A DNA stretch of 64,000 bases from Bacillota bacterium (lineage in GTDB: Bacteria; Bacillota; Clostridia; Acetivibrionales; DSM-1351). The first letter of the stretch is position 1; each line of letters opens with the position of its first letter. Below the pieces are notes generated by a model that was not told where the DNA came from, made no database searches, and saw only the letters and a list, made by a program, of their open reading frames with translations. A program made the position numbers and the translations under genes. Shown one piece after another: positions 1 through 7,651 of this stretch. Where the stretch lies: positions 1 to 64,000 of the forward strand of contig JAEZKZ010000082.1 of assembly GCA_023415305.1 (NCBI GenBank), read 5' to 3'.

Positions 1-288
1 GGAATAGGCTGGGCGGGTGTCAATCTGTCTCTTTTTAATATCCAGTTCAAGTATGCACCTCAGGAGGGAAGGACGGTATTTGTAGGATTTAATGCTGCTT
101 TGGCCGGTGCTGCCGGGTTCTTCAGCGCATTAATGGGTTCTGTTTTAGTTGGAGTTTTATCTAGTGTTAAATTGGACATTAAGATTACTACTTTAGATAA
201 TATGTTAATTATATTTGGTATATCGGGTCTAATGATTCTTTGCTGTGCAGCTTTTTTCTCCTGGTGGTTAAAAGATATAGCAAGATAA
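1..288 (+). CDS. MFS transporter, C-terminal fragment (cut by window edge)
   Basis: An open frame runs from base 1 to the TAA at 286-288, encoding 95 residues with no start in the window, so this is the 3' end of a longer gene. The sequence holds two hydrophobic segments typical of the last helices of a major facilitator transporter (GFNAALAGAAGFFSALMGS and a second near LIIFGISGLMILCCAAFF), ending in the basic tail WWLKDIAR. The substrate cannot be told. It is followed by about 120 bp and then a tRNA promoter. The family call rests on helix pattern only and is moderate. Confidence 0.6.
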   Translation, partial: GIGWAGVNLSLFNIQFKYAPQEGRTVFVGFNAALAGAAGFFSALMGSVLVGVLSSVKLDIKITTLDNMLIIFGISGLMILCCAAFFSWWLKDIAR

Positions 289-354
289 TACAGAAAGTTA
301 AAAAAATACAAAACATTAAACATGCAAACTTTGGGTAAATTCCCTGTTGATATC

Positions 355-383
355 TTGACAAAGCCATTAACAGCGTATATTAT
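355..383 (+). promoter_or_regulatory. Sigma-A-type promoter of tRNA-Val
   Basis: TTGACA at 355-360 and TATTAT at 378-383 are separated by 17 bp. The -10 ends 23 bp before the first tRNA base, the right distance for a tRNA leader. Confidence 0.7.
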
Positions 384-406
384 ATTTCATGTAACTAAAG
401 AGTACT

Positions 407-482
407 GGGCAATTAACTCAGCTGGTAGAGTGTCATCTTGACGTGGTGAAAGTCACAGGTTCGAGTCCTGTATTGCCCACCA
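407..482 (+). tRNA. tRNA-Val (anticodon GAC)
   Basis: A full cloverleaf folds by hand. The acceptor stem is GGGCAAT/ATTGCCC, the D stem ACTC/GAGT, the anticodon stem TCATC/GGTGA with loop TTGACGT (anticodon GAC), and the T stem ACAGG/CCTGT with loop TTCGAGT. The discriminator A is followed by an encoded CCA at 480-482. GAC reads the valine codons GUC and GUU. The gene stands alone between a promoter at 355-383 and a terminator at 487-520, so it is a single-gene transcription unit. Confidence 0.95.
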
Positions 483-486
483 AAAT

Positions 487-520
487 AAAAAACTGCGTAT
501 ACGCAGTTTTTTATTTTTTT
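487..520 (+). terminator. Rho-independent terminator of tRNA-Val
   Basis: AACTGCGTATACGCAGTT is a perfect dyad directly followed by a T-rich run, five bases after the tRNA CCA. The A-run upstream makes it usable on both strands. Confidence 0.85.
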
Positions 521-661
521 GTAATCATTTCAGCTTCATCCCTCATATTATTATACAAGCACATAAGTTGTCTAATATACAAGATTGATTCATTAAAGAG
601 TATACCATAGCCAACAAACAGCGAAACCACAGGTAAAATCTGTAGAGAAAAGGGATGAAAA

Positions 662-1669
662 ATGCTGCAGAACATAATAATTCTTGTATTAAGCCTTGGG
701 ATAATACTCACAGGCTGTGAATTGTTTACAAATGGGATAGAATGGTTAGGCAAAAAGCTTAACCTTGGAGAAGGTGTAGTTGGCAGTATTTTTTCTGCTG
801 TGGGAACCTGTCTTCCGGAGACTCTGATACCGATTATAGCTCTCCTTTTCTCAAAAGGTCGAGCCGAATCAGTTGACATAGGGATAGGAGCAATTGTCGG
901 AGCGCCGTTTATGCTATCAACACTGGCCTTTTTCATTACAGGATTAAGTGTTGTAATTTTTGCTAAAAAACGTAGAACTGGTTACAGACTAAACATAAAT
1001 TCTAAAATATTAAGCAGAGATATATCCTTTTTCGTGGTGGTTTATATGAGCATGATAATAGTCTCAATAATTACCACAGGGATTATTAAGCAGCTTTTGG
1101 CTTTTATTTTGATAGGCTGTTATATACTTTATATATTTAAAACCGTGAGTAGTGACCATTCAAATAATAATGAAATTGACGAACTTACTTTTGCAAAAGT
1201 ATTCAATACAAAGACCGGCATCTTTATTATTATAATTCAGGTGTTGTCAGCACTGACTGCAATAATCGCCGGTGCCGAACTGTTTGTAAGCAATATAGAG
1301 GTGGTCGCAAAGGGGTTTGGTATATCAACGCTGGCTTTATCAATAATAATTACACCAGTAGCAACCGAGCTCCCGGAGAAATTTAACAGTGTTATTTGGA
1401 TAAGTAAGAGTAAAGATACCCTGTCCCTTGGAAATATTACCGGTGCAATGGTATTTCAAAGCTGTATACCTGTGTCAATAGGAATTCTTGCAACAGACTG
1501 GAGATTAGATACGATTACTCTTTTAAGTGCTTTACTTGCATTGGGTTCAGCGTTGGTAACCTTTCTCTGGATAAAGCTTCGAAGGAGCCTGAATCCTCTG
1601 CCTTTATTATCCGGAGGGGTGTTCTACTTGATTTTTATCATTTTCCTCGTAGGGAGAGGCTTTAAGTAA
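662..1669 (+). CDS. Sodium/calcium exchanger family (CaCA) membrane protein
   Basis: The 335-residue product is almost entirely hydrophobic, with about 10 membrane segments, and has the two inverted alpha-repeats of the CaCA cation exchangers. The first is near residues 19-60 (GCELFTNGIEW, then VGTCLPET) and the second near 200-245 (GAELFVSNIEV, then TPVATELPEKF). The acidic residues in the G(C/A)ELF and (L)PE motifs are the expected cation ligands. The family swaps Na+ or H+ for Ca2+ or related ions across the cytoplasmic membrane; the exact ion cannot be told. The ATG at 662 is preceded by an AAAAGGG ribosome site. The gene is monocistronic, convergent with the DUF4363 gene. Confidence 0.82.
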   Translation: MLQNIIILVLSLGIILTGCELFTNGIEWLGKKLNLGEGVVGSIFSAVGTCLPETLIPIIALLFSKGRAESVDIGIGAIVGAPFMLSTLAFFITGLSVVIFAKKRRTGYRLNINSKILSRDISFFVVVYMSMIIVSIITTGIIKQLLAFILIGCYILYIFKTVSSDHSNNNEIDELTFAKVFNTKTGIFIIIIQVLSALTAIIAGAELFVSNIEVVAKGFGISTLALSIIITPVATELPEKFNSVIWISKSKDTLSLGNITGAMVFQSCIPVSIGILATDWRLDTITLLSALLALGSALVTFLWIKLRRSLNPLPLLSGGVFYLIFIIFLVGRGFK

Positions 1670-1681
1670 ATAGAGTAACTG

Positions 1682-2074
1682 CTAGAAAATATTTTCCAGA
1701 GTGAAGTCTTCTTTTGCCGGTATATGCTTGATGTAATATTTCAGCGCCTCTAATTCTGCCAGAGAAGATGAGTAATCTTTGCTTTCAACGTACTTTTTAG
1801 TTTTAGTGAAACAATCATCTATGTTATCAATTTCATAGTGATCAACAAGCATTGCCCAGTAATACTTTGTTGAATCCCAGTTTTCGTTAAAATCCTCAAG
1901 TTGTTTTTCGGCGTAGCCCCACTGTCTGTCTGTAACTGATTCAATAGCTGAATTAACTGAGGATTCCAGGGATCCTGCCGATTTGCCGAGATAATGTATT
2001 GTTATTGTACCCGAGATAATTATAACAATAAATAAAATGGCAACGAATATAATTGTTCTTGTATTACTGTTCAT
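1682..2074 (-). CDS. DUF4363 family protein
   Basis: This 130-residue protein has one N-terminal membrane anchor (about residues 8-28) and an extracytoplasmic helical domain rich in charged residues and Trp/Tyr (WGYAEKQL, WDSTKYYWAML). This is the layout of DUF4363, a small family commonly encoded right behind DUF421 proteins, as here (24 bp downstream of the DUF421 gene on the same strand). The two are therefore likely co-transcribed and may work together at the membrane. No biochemical role is established for the family as far as I know. Confidence 0.75.
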   Translation of the reverse strand: MNSNTRTIIFVAILFIVIIISGTITIHYLGKSAGSLESSVNSAIESVTDRQWGYAEKQLEDFNENWDSTKYYWAMLVDHYEIDNIDDCFTKTKKYVESKDYSSSLAELEALKYYIKHIPAKEDFTLENIF

Positions 2075-2098
2075 AGAGGAGATATCCCTTCTAAAAGA

Positions 2099-2776
2099 TT
2101 ATTTTTTTTCCTTAGCCTGACAGAATAATTTTCCCTCTGAGTCAATACTAGCAAAGAAAACATCTTTAATACTTTTAATACCTATTTGGTTTAACTCCAT
2201 TTCGAGAGTATTCTTATCAAGATTTGCTTTTTCCAGGTTTTGTGGCACGAGGTCACCGTCTATTATTAAATCTACTGCGGGAGCTTCATATTTTACTGAA
2301 ATATTCAAGTCCTCAGGAGTTACATTTCTCTTTGAGGCCTTTGGTACTACACTTAGCTGTCCATTGGTTTCCAGAATTGCATATTCCACATCGGCAATAT
2401 CATAAATGTCTTTACTTCTTAATTGTTCAAGAAGATCTGTCAGGGTATAAAGCTCGTTCCTAAATACCGCCTCATTAATTTTCCCGGAAGAAATCAAAAT
2501 GCTTGGTCTGCCACATATAATATTTCTGGCTCTGGAACTTTTCAGAGCAATATACGAAATAAGTATCTGTGCTGCCAGCATTGTCAGGATTGGAATTATA
2601 CCGTTCACAAGTGGAATTCCGGTGTTTTGCATCGGTACTGAAGCAAGTTCTGAGATCATGATAGCAACAGCGAGTTCAAAGGGCTGCAGTTGACCAATCT
2701 GTCTCTTTCCCATAATTCTCATGGCAATTATAACAACTATATATAAGATTAACGTTCTCAAAAATACTACTAGCAA
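2099..2776 (-). CDS. DUF421 (YetF/YrbG-like) membrane protein
   Basis: This 225-residue protein has three N-terminal membrane helices (about residues 3-20, 35-52 and 58-78) and a soluble C-terminal domain. It carries the DUF421 hallmarks MGKRQIGQLQPFELAVAI and RNELYTLTDLLEQLR. B. subtilis YetF-type proteins have this fold; their function is not well settled, though membrane or spore roles have been suggested. The start is TTG at 2776, supported by AAAGAGG 7 nt upstream. It heads an operon with the DUF4363 gene downstream. Confidence 0.85.
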   Translation of the reverse strand: MLVVFLRTLILYIVVIIAMRIMGKRQIGQLQPFELAVAIMISELASVPMQNTGIPLVNGIIPILTMLAAQILISYIALKSSRARNIICGRPSILISSGKINEAVFRNELYTLTDLLEQLRSKDIYDIADVEYAILETNGQLSVVPKASKRNVTPEDLNISVKYEAPAVDLIIDGDLVPQNLEKANLDKNTLEMELNQIGIKSIKDVFFASIDSEGKLFCQAKEKK

Positions 2777-3150
2777 ATTATTAACCTCTTTCTTTTTAGT
2801 AATAAATATATTGTTAATAATATTAATAAAAATATACTTAAAGTATTAGAGGCAGTTATCAAGAATGTGATGAATAATATAAAACACAGATAATTGAAGG
2901 AATTTAAAGATAACTTAAAATTCTCAAGTAATTTAAACTGAAATTATTGAAATCATATATAATACATTGCAATTTAAGGTTTCATTAATATCAAATAAAA
3001 GTGGTATAATAAGAATGTATTCTTTACTATGGGGCATTGTATTAGCATTATGCTTTTTATAATGCTCATTATTTTTACTCTTTTTAGAGTGCTAAATTGA
3101 TTCACCCTTAGAGGGGAACAATAGATAGAAGTATAATTATAGAATATGTA
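2777..3150. other. AT-rich intergenic region with one small hairpin
   Basis: This is the divergent spacer between the DUF421 gene and the tyrS leader. I see no open frame worth calling. A TATAAT at 3005-3010 is followed 34 bp later by a perfect 8-bp hairpin (AGCATTAT/ATAATGCT, 3044-3066) and T-rich sequence. This could be a short transcript or chance in AT-rich DNA. Confidence 0.3.
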
Positions 3151-3180
3151 TTGCATACTTTTTATCCGGTATGTTAGAAT
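3151..3180 (+). promoter_or_regulatory. Promoter of the tyrS T-box transcript
   Basis: TTGCAT (3151-3156) and TAGAAT (3175-3180) are 18 bp apart, with an extended TGT just before the -10. It sits immediately before the start of the T-box leader. Confidence 0.55.
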
Positions 3181-3186
3181 TATTAA

Positions 3187-3471
3187 GAAATTTATTCAAA
3201 TTAATAAAGGCTGAGATTAATTACGGAACCTTTAGAGGTTCCAAGTAGCTGTCTATGCAGGTTTAAGAGAGCAATCTGGTTGGTGTGAAGATTGAGCTGC
3301 ATCGAAGGGCGAATTACGGATTATGAGCTGCTTATGCCGGGAAAGCCCGTTATAGCGTTAAGGCGGTTATATGACTAAAGTAAAAATGTGTTATTTTTTT
3401 GTTATATGGCTGTAAATTAAGGTGGTACCACGAGCTCTTCGTCCTTATTAGGATGAGAGCTTTTATTTTTT
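3187..3471 (+). promoter_or_regulatory. T-box leader of tyrS
   Basis: The invariant T-box sequence AAGGTGGTACCACG lies at 3419-3432. It is followed by a terminator hairpin GCTCTTCGTCCT/AGGATGAGAGC and a T-run (3433-3471). Stem I features are visible upstream, including GGTTGGTGTGAA in the apical region, and a GAATTACGG stretch near 3310 places a plausible tyrosine specifier UAC on the 3' side. Uncharged tRNA-Tyr is expected to bind, favour the antiterminator and allow tyrS transcription. The specifier placement was done by eye; the T-box and terminator are clear. Confidence 0.9.
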
Positions 3472-3525
3472 GTCTGTTTATATTTTTTAATCAAGTAAAT
3501 AATTAAGTACAAGGAGAGAAACAAA

Positions 3526-4752
3526 ATGAGTAACGTTTTTGATTTATTACAAGAAAGAGGTTTTATCGCCCAGATAACTCATGAGGAAGAAGTTAAAAAG
3601 CTTTTAGCCGAAAAGAGTGTGACTTTTTATATAGGCTTTGATCCTACTGCAGACAGTCTGCATGTAGGCCATTTTCTTCAGCTGATGGTAATGGCGCATA
3701 TGCAGCAGGCCGGGCACAGACCGATTGTTTTGATTGGCGGAGGTACTGCCATGGTAGGGGACCCCAGCGGTAAAAATGATATGAGAAAAATGATGACAAG
3801 AGAGATTGTACAGCATAATGTAGAACACTTTAAAACCCAGATCTCCAAGTTTATAGATTTTTCCGATGACAGGGCTATAATGGTTGACAATGGAGATTGG
3901 CTCCTCGGGTTGAATTATGTAGAGTTTCTGAGAAACGTAGGTGTTCATTTTTCAGTTAACAGAATGTTGACGGCTGAATGCTTTAAAAGCAGGATGGAAA
4001 AGGGTCTGACCTTCCTGGAATTTAATTATATGCTCATGCAAAGTTATGATTTTCTGGTACTTAACAGAAAATATGATTGCCAGATGGAACTTGGAGGAGA
4101 TGATCAGTGGTCAAACATTCTCGGCGGATTGGAATTGGTTAGAAAATCGGACGGAAAGAGTGTTTACGGAATGACTTTTACATTGTTGACCACCAGTGAA
4201 GGCAAAAAAATGGGGAAAACTGAAAGCGGTGCTGTATGGCTTGACCCTGAAAAGACTACACCCTATGAGTTTTATCAGTATTGGAGAAATATAGGCGACA
4301 ATGATGTTGAAAAGTGCCTCGCACTGCTTACCTTCCTACCAATGGATGAAGTAAGAAGACTTGGAGCACTGAAGGATGCAGGGATTAATGAGGCAAAAGC
4401 CGTACTGGCATATGAAGTGACAAAAATTGTTCATGGAGAGGAAGAGGCTCTTAAAGCCAAAGATGCGGCGGAAGCCATTTTTGGGGGAAAGGGTAATTCT
4501 GAAAACATTCCTTTCATAGAAGTAAAGGCTGCCGAACTTGATGCAGGTATTAAGATTACCGATTTATTAATGCTTGCCGAGCTTACCCCCTCAAAAAGTG
4601 AAGCCAGAAGAGCAGTACAACAGGGCGGAGTTGCGCTTAATGAAAATAAAATTACTTCCTTTGACTACTCGGTAAGCAGCAGTGATCTAGTCAATGGTGA
4701 GATGATGCTCCAAAAAGGTAAAAAGAGCTTTGTTAAAATCAAGATTATATAA
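3526..4752 (+). CDS. tyrS: Tyrosyl-tRNA synthetase
   Basis: This 408-residue class I synthetase charges tRNA-Tyr with tyrosine in the cytoplasm. Visible features are the Rossmann start (FYIGFDPTADSLHVGH, HIGH-type signature at residues 46-49), the substrate-pocket stretch QMELGGDDQWSN, the KMSKS-type loop KKMGKTES, and a C-terminal S4 RNA-binding domain (LTPSKSEARRAVQQGGV onward). The length is normal for bacterial TyrRS (about 400-420). The ATG at 3526 has AAGGAGAG upstream. The gene is controlled by the T-box leader before it and followed by a long inverted repeat. Confidence 0.97.
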   Translation: MSNVFDLLQERGFIAQITHEEEVKKLLAEKSVTFYIGFDPTADSLHVGHFLQLMVMAHMQQAGHRPIVLIGGGTAMVGDPSGKNDMRKMMTREIVQHNVEHFKTQISKFIDFSDDRAIMVDNGDWLLGLNYVEFLRNVGVHFSVNRMLTAECFKSRMEKGLTFLEFNYMLMQSYDFLVLNRKYDCQMELGGDDQWSNILGGLELVRKSDGKSVYGMTFTLLTTSEGKKMGKTESGAVWLDPEKTTPYEFYQYWRNIGDNDVEKCLALLTFLPMDEVRRLGALKDAGINEAKAVLAYEVTKIVHGEEEALKAKDAAEAIFGGKGNSENIPFIEVKAAELDAGIKITDLLMLAELTPSKSEARRAVQQGGVALNENKITSFDYSVSSSDLVNGEMMLQKGKKSFVKIKII

Positions 4753-4810
4753 AAAGGTATTTATAACGCTAACAGGAAAATAGCAATAAAGCCTTTTGAC
4801 ATTAAGTAAT

Positions 4811-4909
4811 AAAAACATTCCAAACGTTGATAATTCTGAACCGACTCCCAATTGTTAGACCTAAAAATTTAACAATTGGGGGTCGGTTCAAGGTTTGGGG
4901 TGTTTTTTT
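4811..4909 (+). terminator. Long hairpin / terminator after tyrS
   Basis: There are two nested perfect or G-U-paired inverted repeats. The outer arms are AAAAACATTCCAAAC (4811-4825) and GTTTGGGGTGTTTTT (4894-4908). The inner arms are 20 nt, 4838-4857 with 4870-4889, reading GAACCGAC...GTCGGTTC and containing CCCAATTGTTA. The hairpin ends in T's, so it can act as a terminator for tyrS. It is much longer than an ordinary terminator and may be a palindromic repeat element. Confidence 0.7.
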
Positions 4910-5051
4910 AGCACTAAACGGCTTTAATAAGCGAATCTCTGGCAATTACAAAAATTAATTTATATTTTTTAGGAATATGAATATTGAAATTGAGGAAAAT
5001 AAATATAATTCAAAAATTTTTGAAGATAAATAATCTACAAGGAGGATTTGT

Positions 5052-5246
5052 ATGCCACTTACAAGTAAAGAAATAATGCTGATAGAGGATAACATCAGTA
5101 TGTGTGAAAATAACATAAAATACTTGCAGGGCTGTGCACAGCTTGTTCAGGACAGTCAGGTAAAAAATCTGTGCAATAAGCTGGCGAATGATGAAAAGAG
5201 CAGTTTACAGTTGCTTATGAAGCATATTAACACGGCCGCACAATAA
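5052..5246 (+). CDS. Small CotF-like spore coat / DUF family protein
   Basis: This 64-residue, all-helical acidic protein begins MPLTSKEIMLIEDN. It resembles the short companion proteins encoded just before CotF-type coat proteins in Clostridia. It has a strong AAGGAGGA ribosome site and lies 13 bp before a CotF-like gene, so the two are co-transcribed. It probably takes part in the spore coat or a related ferritin-like helical assembly; that role is an inference from the neighbour and the helix pattern. Confidence 0.6.
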   Translation: MPLTSKEIMLIEDNISMCENNIKYLQGCAQLVQDSQVKNLCNKLANDEKSSLQLLMKHINTAAQ

Positions 5247-5259
5247 AGAGGAGGAGATT

Positions 5260-5529
5260 ATGGCAAATTTAACCGATAAGGAAATAATGGATTCAGTATT
5301 AGGGGAACACAAATTGGCAGCATCATCCTTAACAAACCTTATCCTGGAAAGCGTAAATCCCATGTTGAGAAATGATGCGAAAAGCATTTTAACAAAGACT
5401 TTTGATGCACAAAAGCAGGTTTTTGACATTATGACACAAAAAGGCTGGTACTCGGTTCAAAATGCCAACCAGCAGGAAATTTCTTCGGCCCAGCAAAAGG
5501 TAAAAAATATCGAGTCACAGATGTCTTGA
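5260..5529 (+). CDS. Spore coat protein, CotF family
   Basis: This 89-residue helical protein has the CotF pattern. The N-terminal LTDKEIMDSVLGEHKLAA is followed by a helix around LRNDAKSILTKTFDAQKQVFDIM and the characteristic KGWYSVQNANQQEI near the end. CotF-like proteins are components of the endospore coat made in the mother cell. A strong GAGGAGG site precedes ATG 5260 and a terminator follows at 5545. Sporulation control is likely, but I see no confident sporulation promoter. Confidence 0.82.
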   Translation: MANLTDKEIMDSVLGEHKLAASSLTNLILESVNPMLRNDAKSILTKTFDAQKQVFDIMTQKGWYSVQNANQQEISSAQQKVKNIESQMS

Positions 5530-5544
5530 CCCAAATCAGTCCAA

Positions 5545-5575
5545 CAGGGCAGCTTATCATAACTGCCCTGTTTTT
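5545..5575 (+). terminator. Terminator of the coat-protein pair
   Basis: A perfect 8-bp stem, CAGGGCAG/CTGCCCTG with a 10-nt loop, is followed by TTTTT. It lies 15 bp after the CotF-like stop codon. Confidence 0.9.
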
Positions 5576-5890
5576 CATATATATACAAATATTAATTTCT
5601 GATGAAAATCTTCTATCTCTAAACAGCTTTAAGATATAGTAACAATTTAATATAAAAAACATAAAATAATAGTGCAGGGGCATAGGAAACATACACCATC
5701 AATAAAAATTATTCTCACCTCTATTGGCGGCATGATAAATATGCCACTTAAATGGGAATACATCCCATCCGAAAATTAAATGCACCCGTGCCGGGCTCAA
5801 TAATAAAAGTGGGTTTTCCACCTTTGTTACCGATAAATATAATTAGCTGTTATTTATTATACTTTAGTATTTTTAAATCAAGGAGGGAAT
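5576..5890. other. Intergenic region upstream of murA with small hairpins
   Basis: There is no gene here. Between 5700 and 5830 there are three short hairpins in a row: GGCAT/ATGCC, ATGGGA/TCCCAT and GTGG/CCAC. I do not recognise a riboswitch class in them. A possible promoter, TTTCCA (5815-5820) and TATAAT (5838-5843) with 17-bp spacing, would start murA transcription near 5850, downstream of the hairpins. Confidence 0.35.
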
Positions 5891-5893
5891 ATC

Positions 5894-5974
5894 GTGCAGT
5901 TTAATTCATCAAAAATGTCCCAGCGTGACGGAGGTGTGTTTGATTATGAACAGATTAATTGTAAAGGGAGGTAA
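5894..5974 (+). CDS. Possible 26-codon mini-ORF overlapping the murA start
   Basis: A GTG at 5894 with an excellent AAGGAGGG site 6 nt upstream opens a 26-codon frame ending at 5974, 29 nt inside murA (start ATG 5946) in another frame. The peptide resembles nothing I know. It may be a translational-coupling leader for murA, or simply a second unused start. The strong ribosome site is the only support. Confidence 0.3.
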   Translation: MQFNSSKMSQRDGGVFDYEQINCKGR

Positions 5975-6332
5975 AAAACTTAAGGGCGAAATAGGCATCG
6001 AGGGGGCTAAAAACTCCGTATTACCGATACTTGCTGCAACAATACTTAACGGCGGGGAAAATATAATAAAAAATTGCCCTATGTTCAGTGATGTGGAAGT
6101 AATCTTGGATATACTAAGGACTATAGGCTGTAAAGTAAAAGTAGAAGATAATGTCGCAATAATCGATTCCTCAACAATATCTTCTACGGCTGTGCCCGAA
6201 AGTCTGGCCTCAGAAATGAGGTCATCAATAATATTAATGGGTCCTCTATTGGCAAGAGAGGGCAAAGTTACTATAAGCTATCCGGGTGATTGTGTTATAA
6301 AATGGTATTTAAATCTACGTTTTTCTTCTTAA
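5946..6332 (+). pseudogene. murA: murA, N-terminal part (residues 1-116), split gene
   Basis: UDP-GlcNAc enolpyruvyl transferase makes the first committed peptidoglycan precursor in the cytoplasm. This part starts at ATG 5946 (GGAGG 10 nt upstream). It carries the standard beginning, with GAKNSVLPILAATIL at residues 20-34 and the MRSSIILMGPLLAR helix. It reaches the active-site motif as SYPGDC, with catalytic Cys at residue 116 (codon 6291-6293). Homology then stops abruptly and the frame ends 12 codons later at 6332. The remaining 302 residues lie 11 kb away at 17352-18259 in the same orientation. As it stands the enzyme cannot be made, so a second MurA elsewhere, or excision of the intervening DNA, would be needed. 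Confidence 0.93.
6280..6294 (+). repeat. Left 15-bp direct repeat at the murA split (attL-like)
   Basis: ATCCGGGTGATTGTG matches the right copy at 17337-17351 in 14 of 15 bases. It spans the codons for the PGDC active site of MurA. Everything to its left is murA and everything to its right is foreign to murA. Confidence 0.75.
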
Positions 6333-6723
6333 GTTCAATAAGCATTTTCCTGAATAGCAGGGCTTTTCGTACCTTGTTTAATAAAACATACTTATTCAAC
6401 TGATTAAGCGGCTTTAGCACAAAATCGTAGATATCATACTGAAATATTTTTTCAAACTCATCATTTTCCATTCCGGAGGCAACAATAATTGGTATCTCTT
6501 TATAAAAAGGAGTTTTTGAAAATTCCTCAAGAAACCTATAGCCATCCATAACAGGCATTACTAAATCCAATATAATAATATCTACATTCCGACTTTCCAC
6601 CATATCCAAAGCTTCTCTTCCGTTTAAAGCCGATATAATGTTTACACGTTCTTTATAGAGGTAATTTCTAAGAATTGCGTTATCTAGTACATTATCGTCA
6701 GTTACAAGAATAGTACTAATCAT
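6295..6723 (-). CDS. Response-regulator receiver protein (single domain, possibly truncated)
   Basis: This 142-residue protein is a CheY-like receiver. It shows the acidic pair DD at residues 9-10, phospho-acceptor Asp53 in ILDLVMPVMDG, and the conserved Lys in FVLKPL near residue 104. After the receiver only a short charged helix (ELKKKNVDLNTIL) remains, the sort of linker that normally leads into an output domain. The stop codon (6295-6297) abuts the murA junction repeat. The protein may therefore have been shortened at the junction, or it may be a natural stand-alone receiver. Start ATG 6723 has AAAAGGAG upstream. It is encoded against murA. Confidence 0.8.
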   Translation of the reverse strand: MISTILVTDDNVLDNAILRNYLYKERVNIISALNGREALDMVESRNVDIIILDLVMPVMDGYRFLEEFSKTPFYKEIPIIVASGMENDEFEKIFQYDIYDFVLKPLNQLNKYVLLNKVRKALLFRKMLIELKKKNVDLNTIL

Positions 6724-6915
6724 AAGAACTCCTTTTAATAATAGATGGTTATTCAAACAATTCAGAATCCGATAAAGATTCATATTATATTAATTCTATA
6801 TATATATTGTTTCCCCTTCATTAAATCTTTAAAAAAAAGATCAAAATTTGTTGAAAAAAATGTTAATAGTTCACAAAGGGTATACATTTTTACAAACATA
6901 TATCAGGTTATATGT

Positions 6916-6945
6916 TTGCGGCTCGTATCAGGGCTATGATATAAT
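6916..6945 (+). promoter_or_regulatory. Possible promoter of the sigma/anti-sigma/polA operon
   Basis: TTGCGG (6916-6921) and TATAAT (6940-6945) are 18 bp apart, about 90 bp before the sigma gene. The -35 is weak. Confidence 0.4.
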
Positions 6946-7034
6946 GAAGGCTGTAACGCACCTGGAAAATCTAAGGCATTCGTTATAACAAAAGCTAAAA
7001 TATTTGGCCTATTATGAAAGAAAGTAGGATCAAA

Positions 7035-7631
7035 ATGGGATTTGATATAGAAAATAGATTGCTGAATAAAGCGCGGCAAGGCGATGTTAAGGCATTTGAA
7101 GAACTATCCAGCACCTGCTATACCAAAGTTTACAACATATGTTACAGGATGCTCGGTAATCCTGATGACGCATGGGAGCAGGCACAGGAGACATTTATTA
7201 AAGCATTCAAATACATAAAGGACTTTAAGGGTAATTGTACATTTTCAACCTGGATACATCGTATTGCGACAAATACATGTCTCGATCATATCAGAAAAAA
7301 TAAAAACAAGAATACTGTTTCAATAGAGCAGGAAACCTATGAAGATATTACATTGAAAGATCGCCTCGTTTCCAGCTCTCCAGGTCCTGAAAAAATAGCC
7401 GAATTAAATGCTCAAAAAGCTGCGTTGAAAGAAGCTTTATCTAAAATGAATGAAAAAAGCAGAATAATAGTTGTATTGCGCGATTTTATGGGACTGAGTT
7501 ATGAAGAAATCTCAGAGTCTCTTGAGCTTCCCATAGGCACTGTTAAATCGCGTATAAGCAGAGCAAGAACTGAACTTAAGGAATTATTGTGCAACAATAA
7601 GGAACATTTGTTTACCGATTACGTCAAATAA
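7035..7631 (+). CDS. ECF-type RNA polymerase sigma factor
   Basis: The 198-residue product has the two sigma-70 regions of extracytoplasmic-function factors. Region 2 is near residues 20-85 (YNICYRMLGNPDDAWEQAQETFIKAFKYI, then FSTWIHRIATNTCLDHIRK). Region 4 is near 130-185 (LSYEEISESLELPIGTVKSRISRAR). It directs RNA polymerase to a stress or envelope regulon, which cannot be told from sequence. I chose ATG 7035 over ATG 7014 because AGTAGG sits 6 nt before it and homology starts at DIENRLLNKARQGD. The anti-sigma gene follows 20 bp downstream. Confidence 0.93.
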   Translation: MGFDIENRLLNKARQGDVKAFEELSSTCYTKVYNICYRMLGNPDDAWEQAQETFIKAFKYIKDFKGNCTFSTWIHRIATNTCLDHIRKNKNKNTVSIEQETYEDITLKDRLVSSSPGPEKIAELNAQKAALKEALSKMNEKSRIIVVLRDFMGLSYEEISESLELPIGTVKSRISRARTELKELLCNNKEHLFTDYVK

Positions 7632-7651
7632 TATTGAAAGGAGGGATTACA

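Noticed and set aside
521..661. Riboswitch before the CaCA exchanger
   Set aside because: No match to yybP-ykoY, M-box or c-di-GMP cores could be found by eye.
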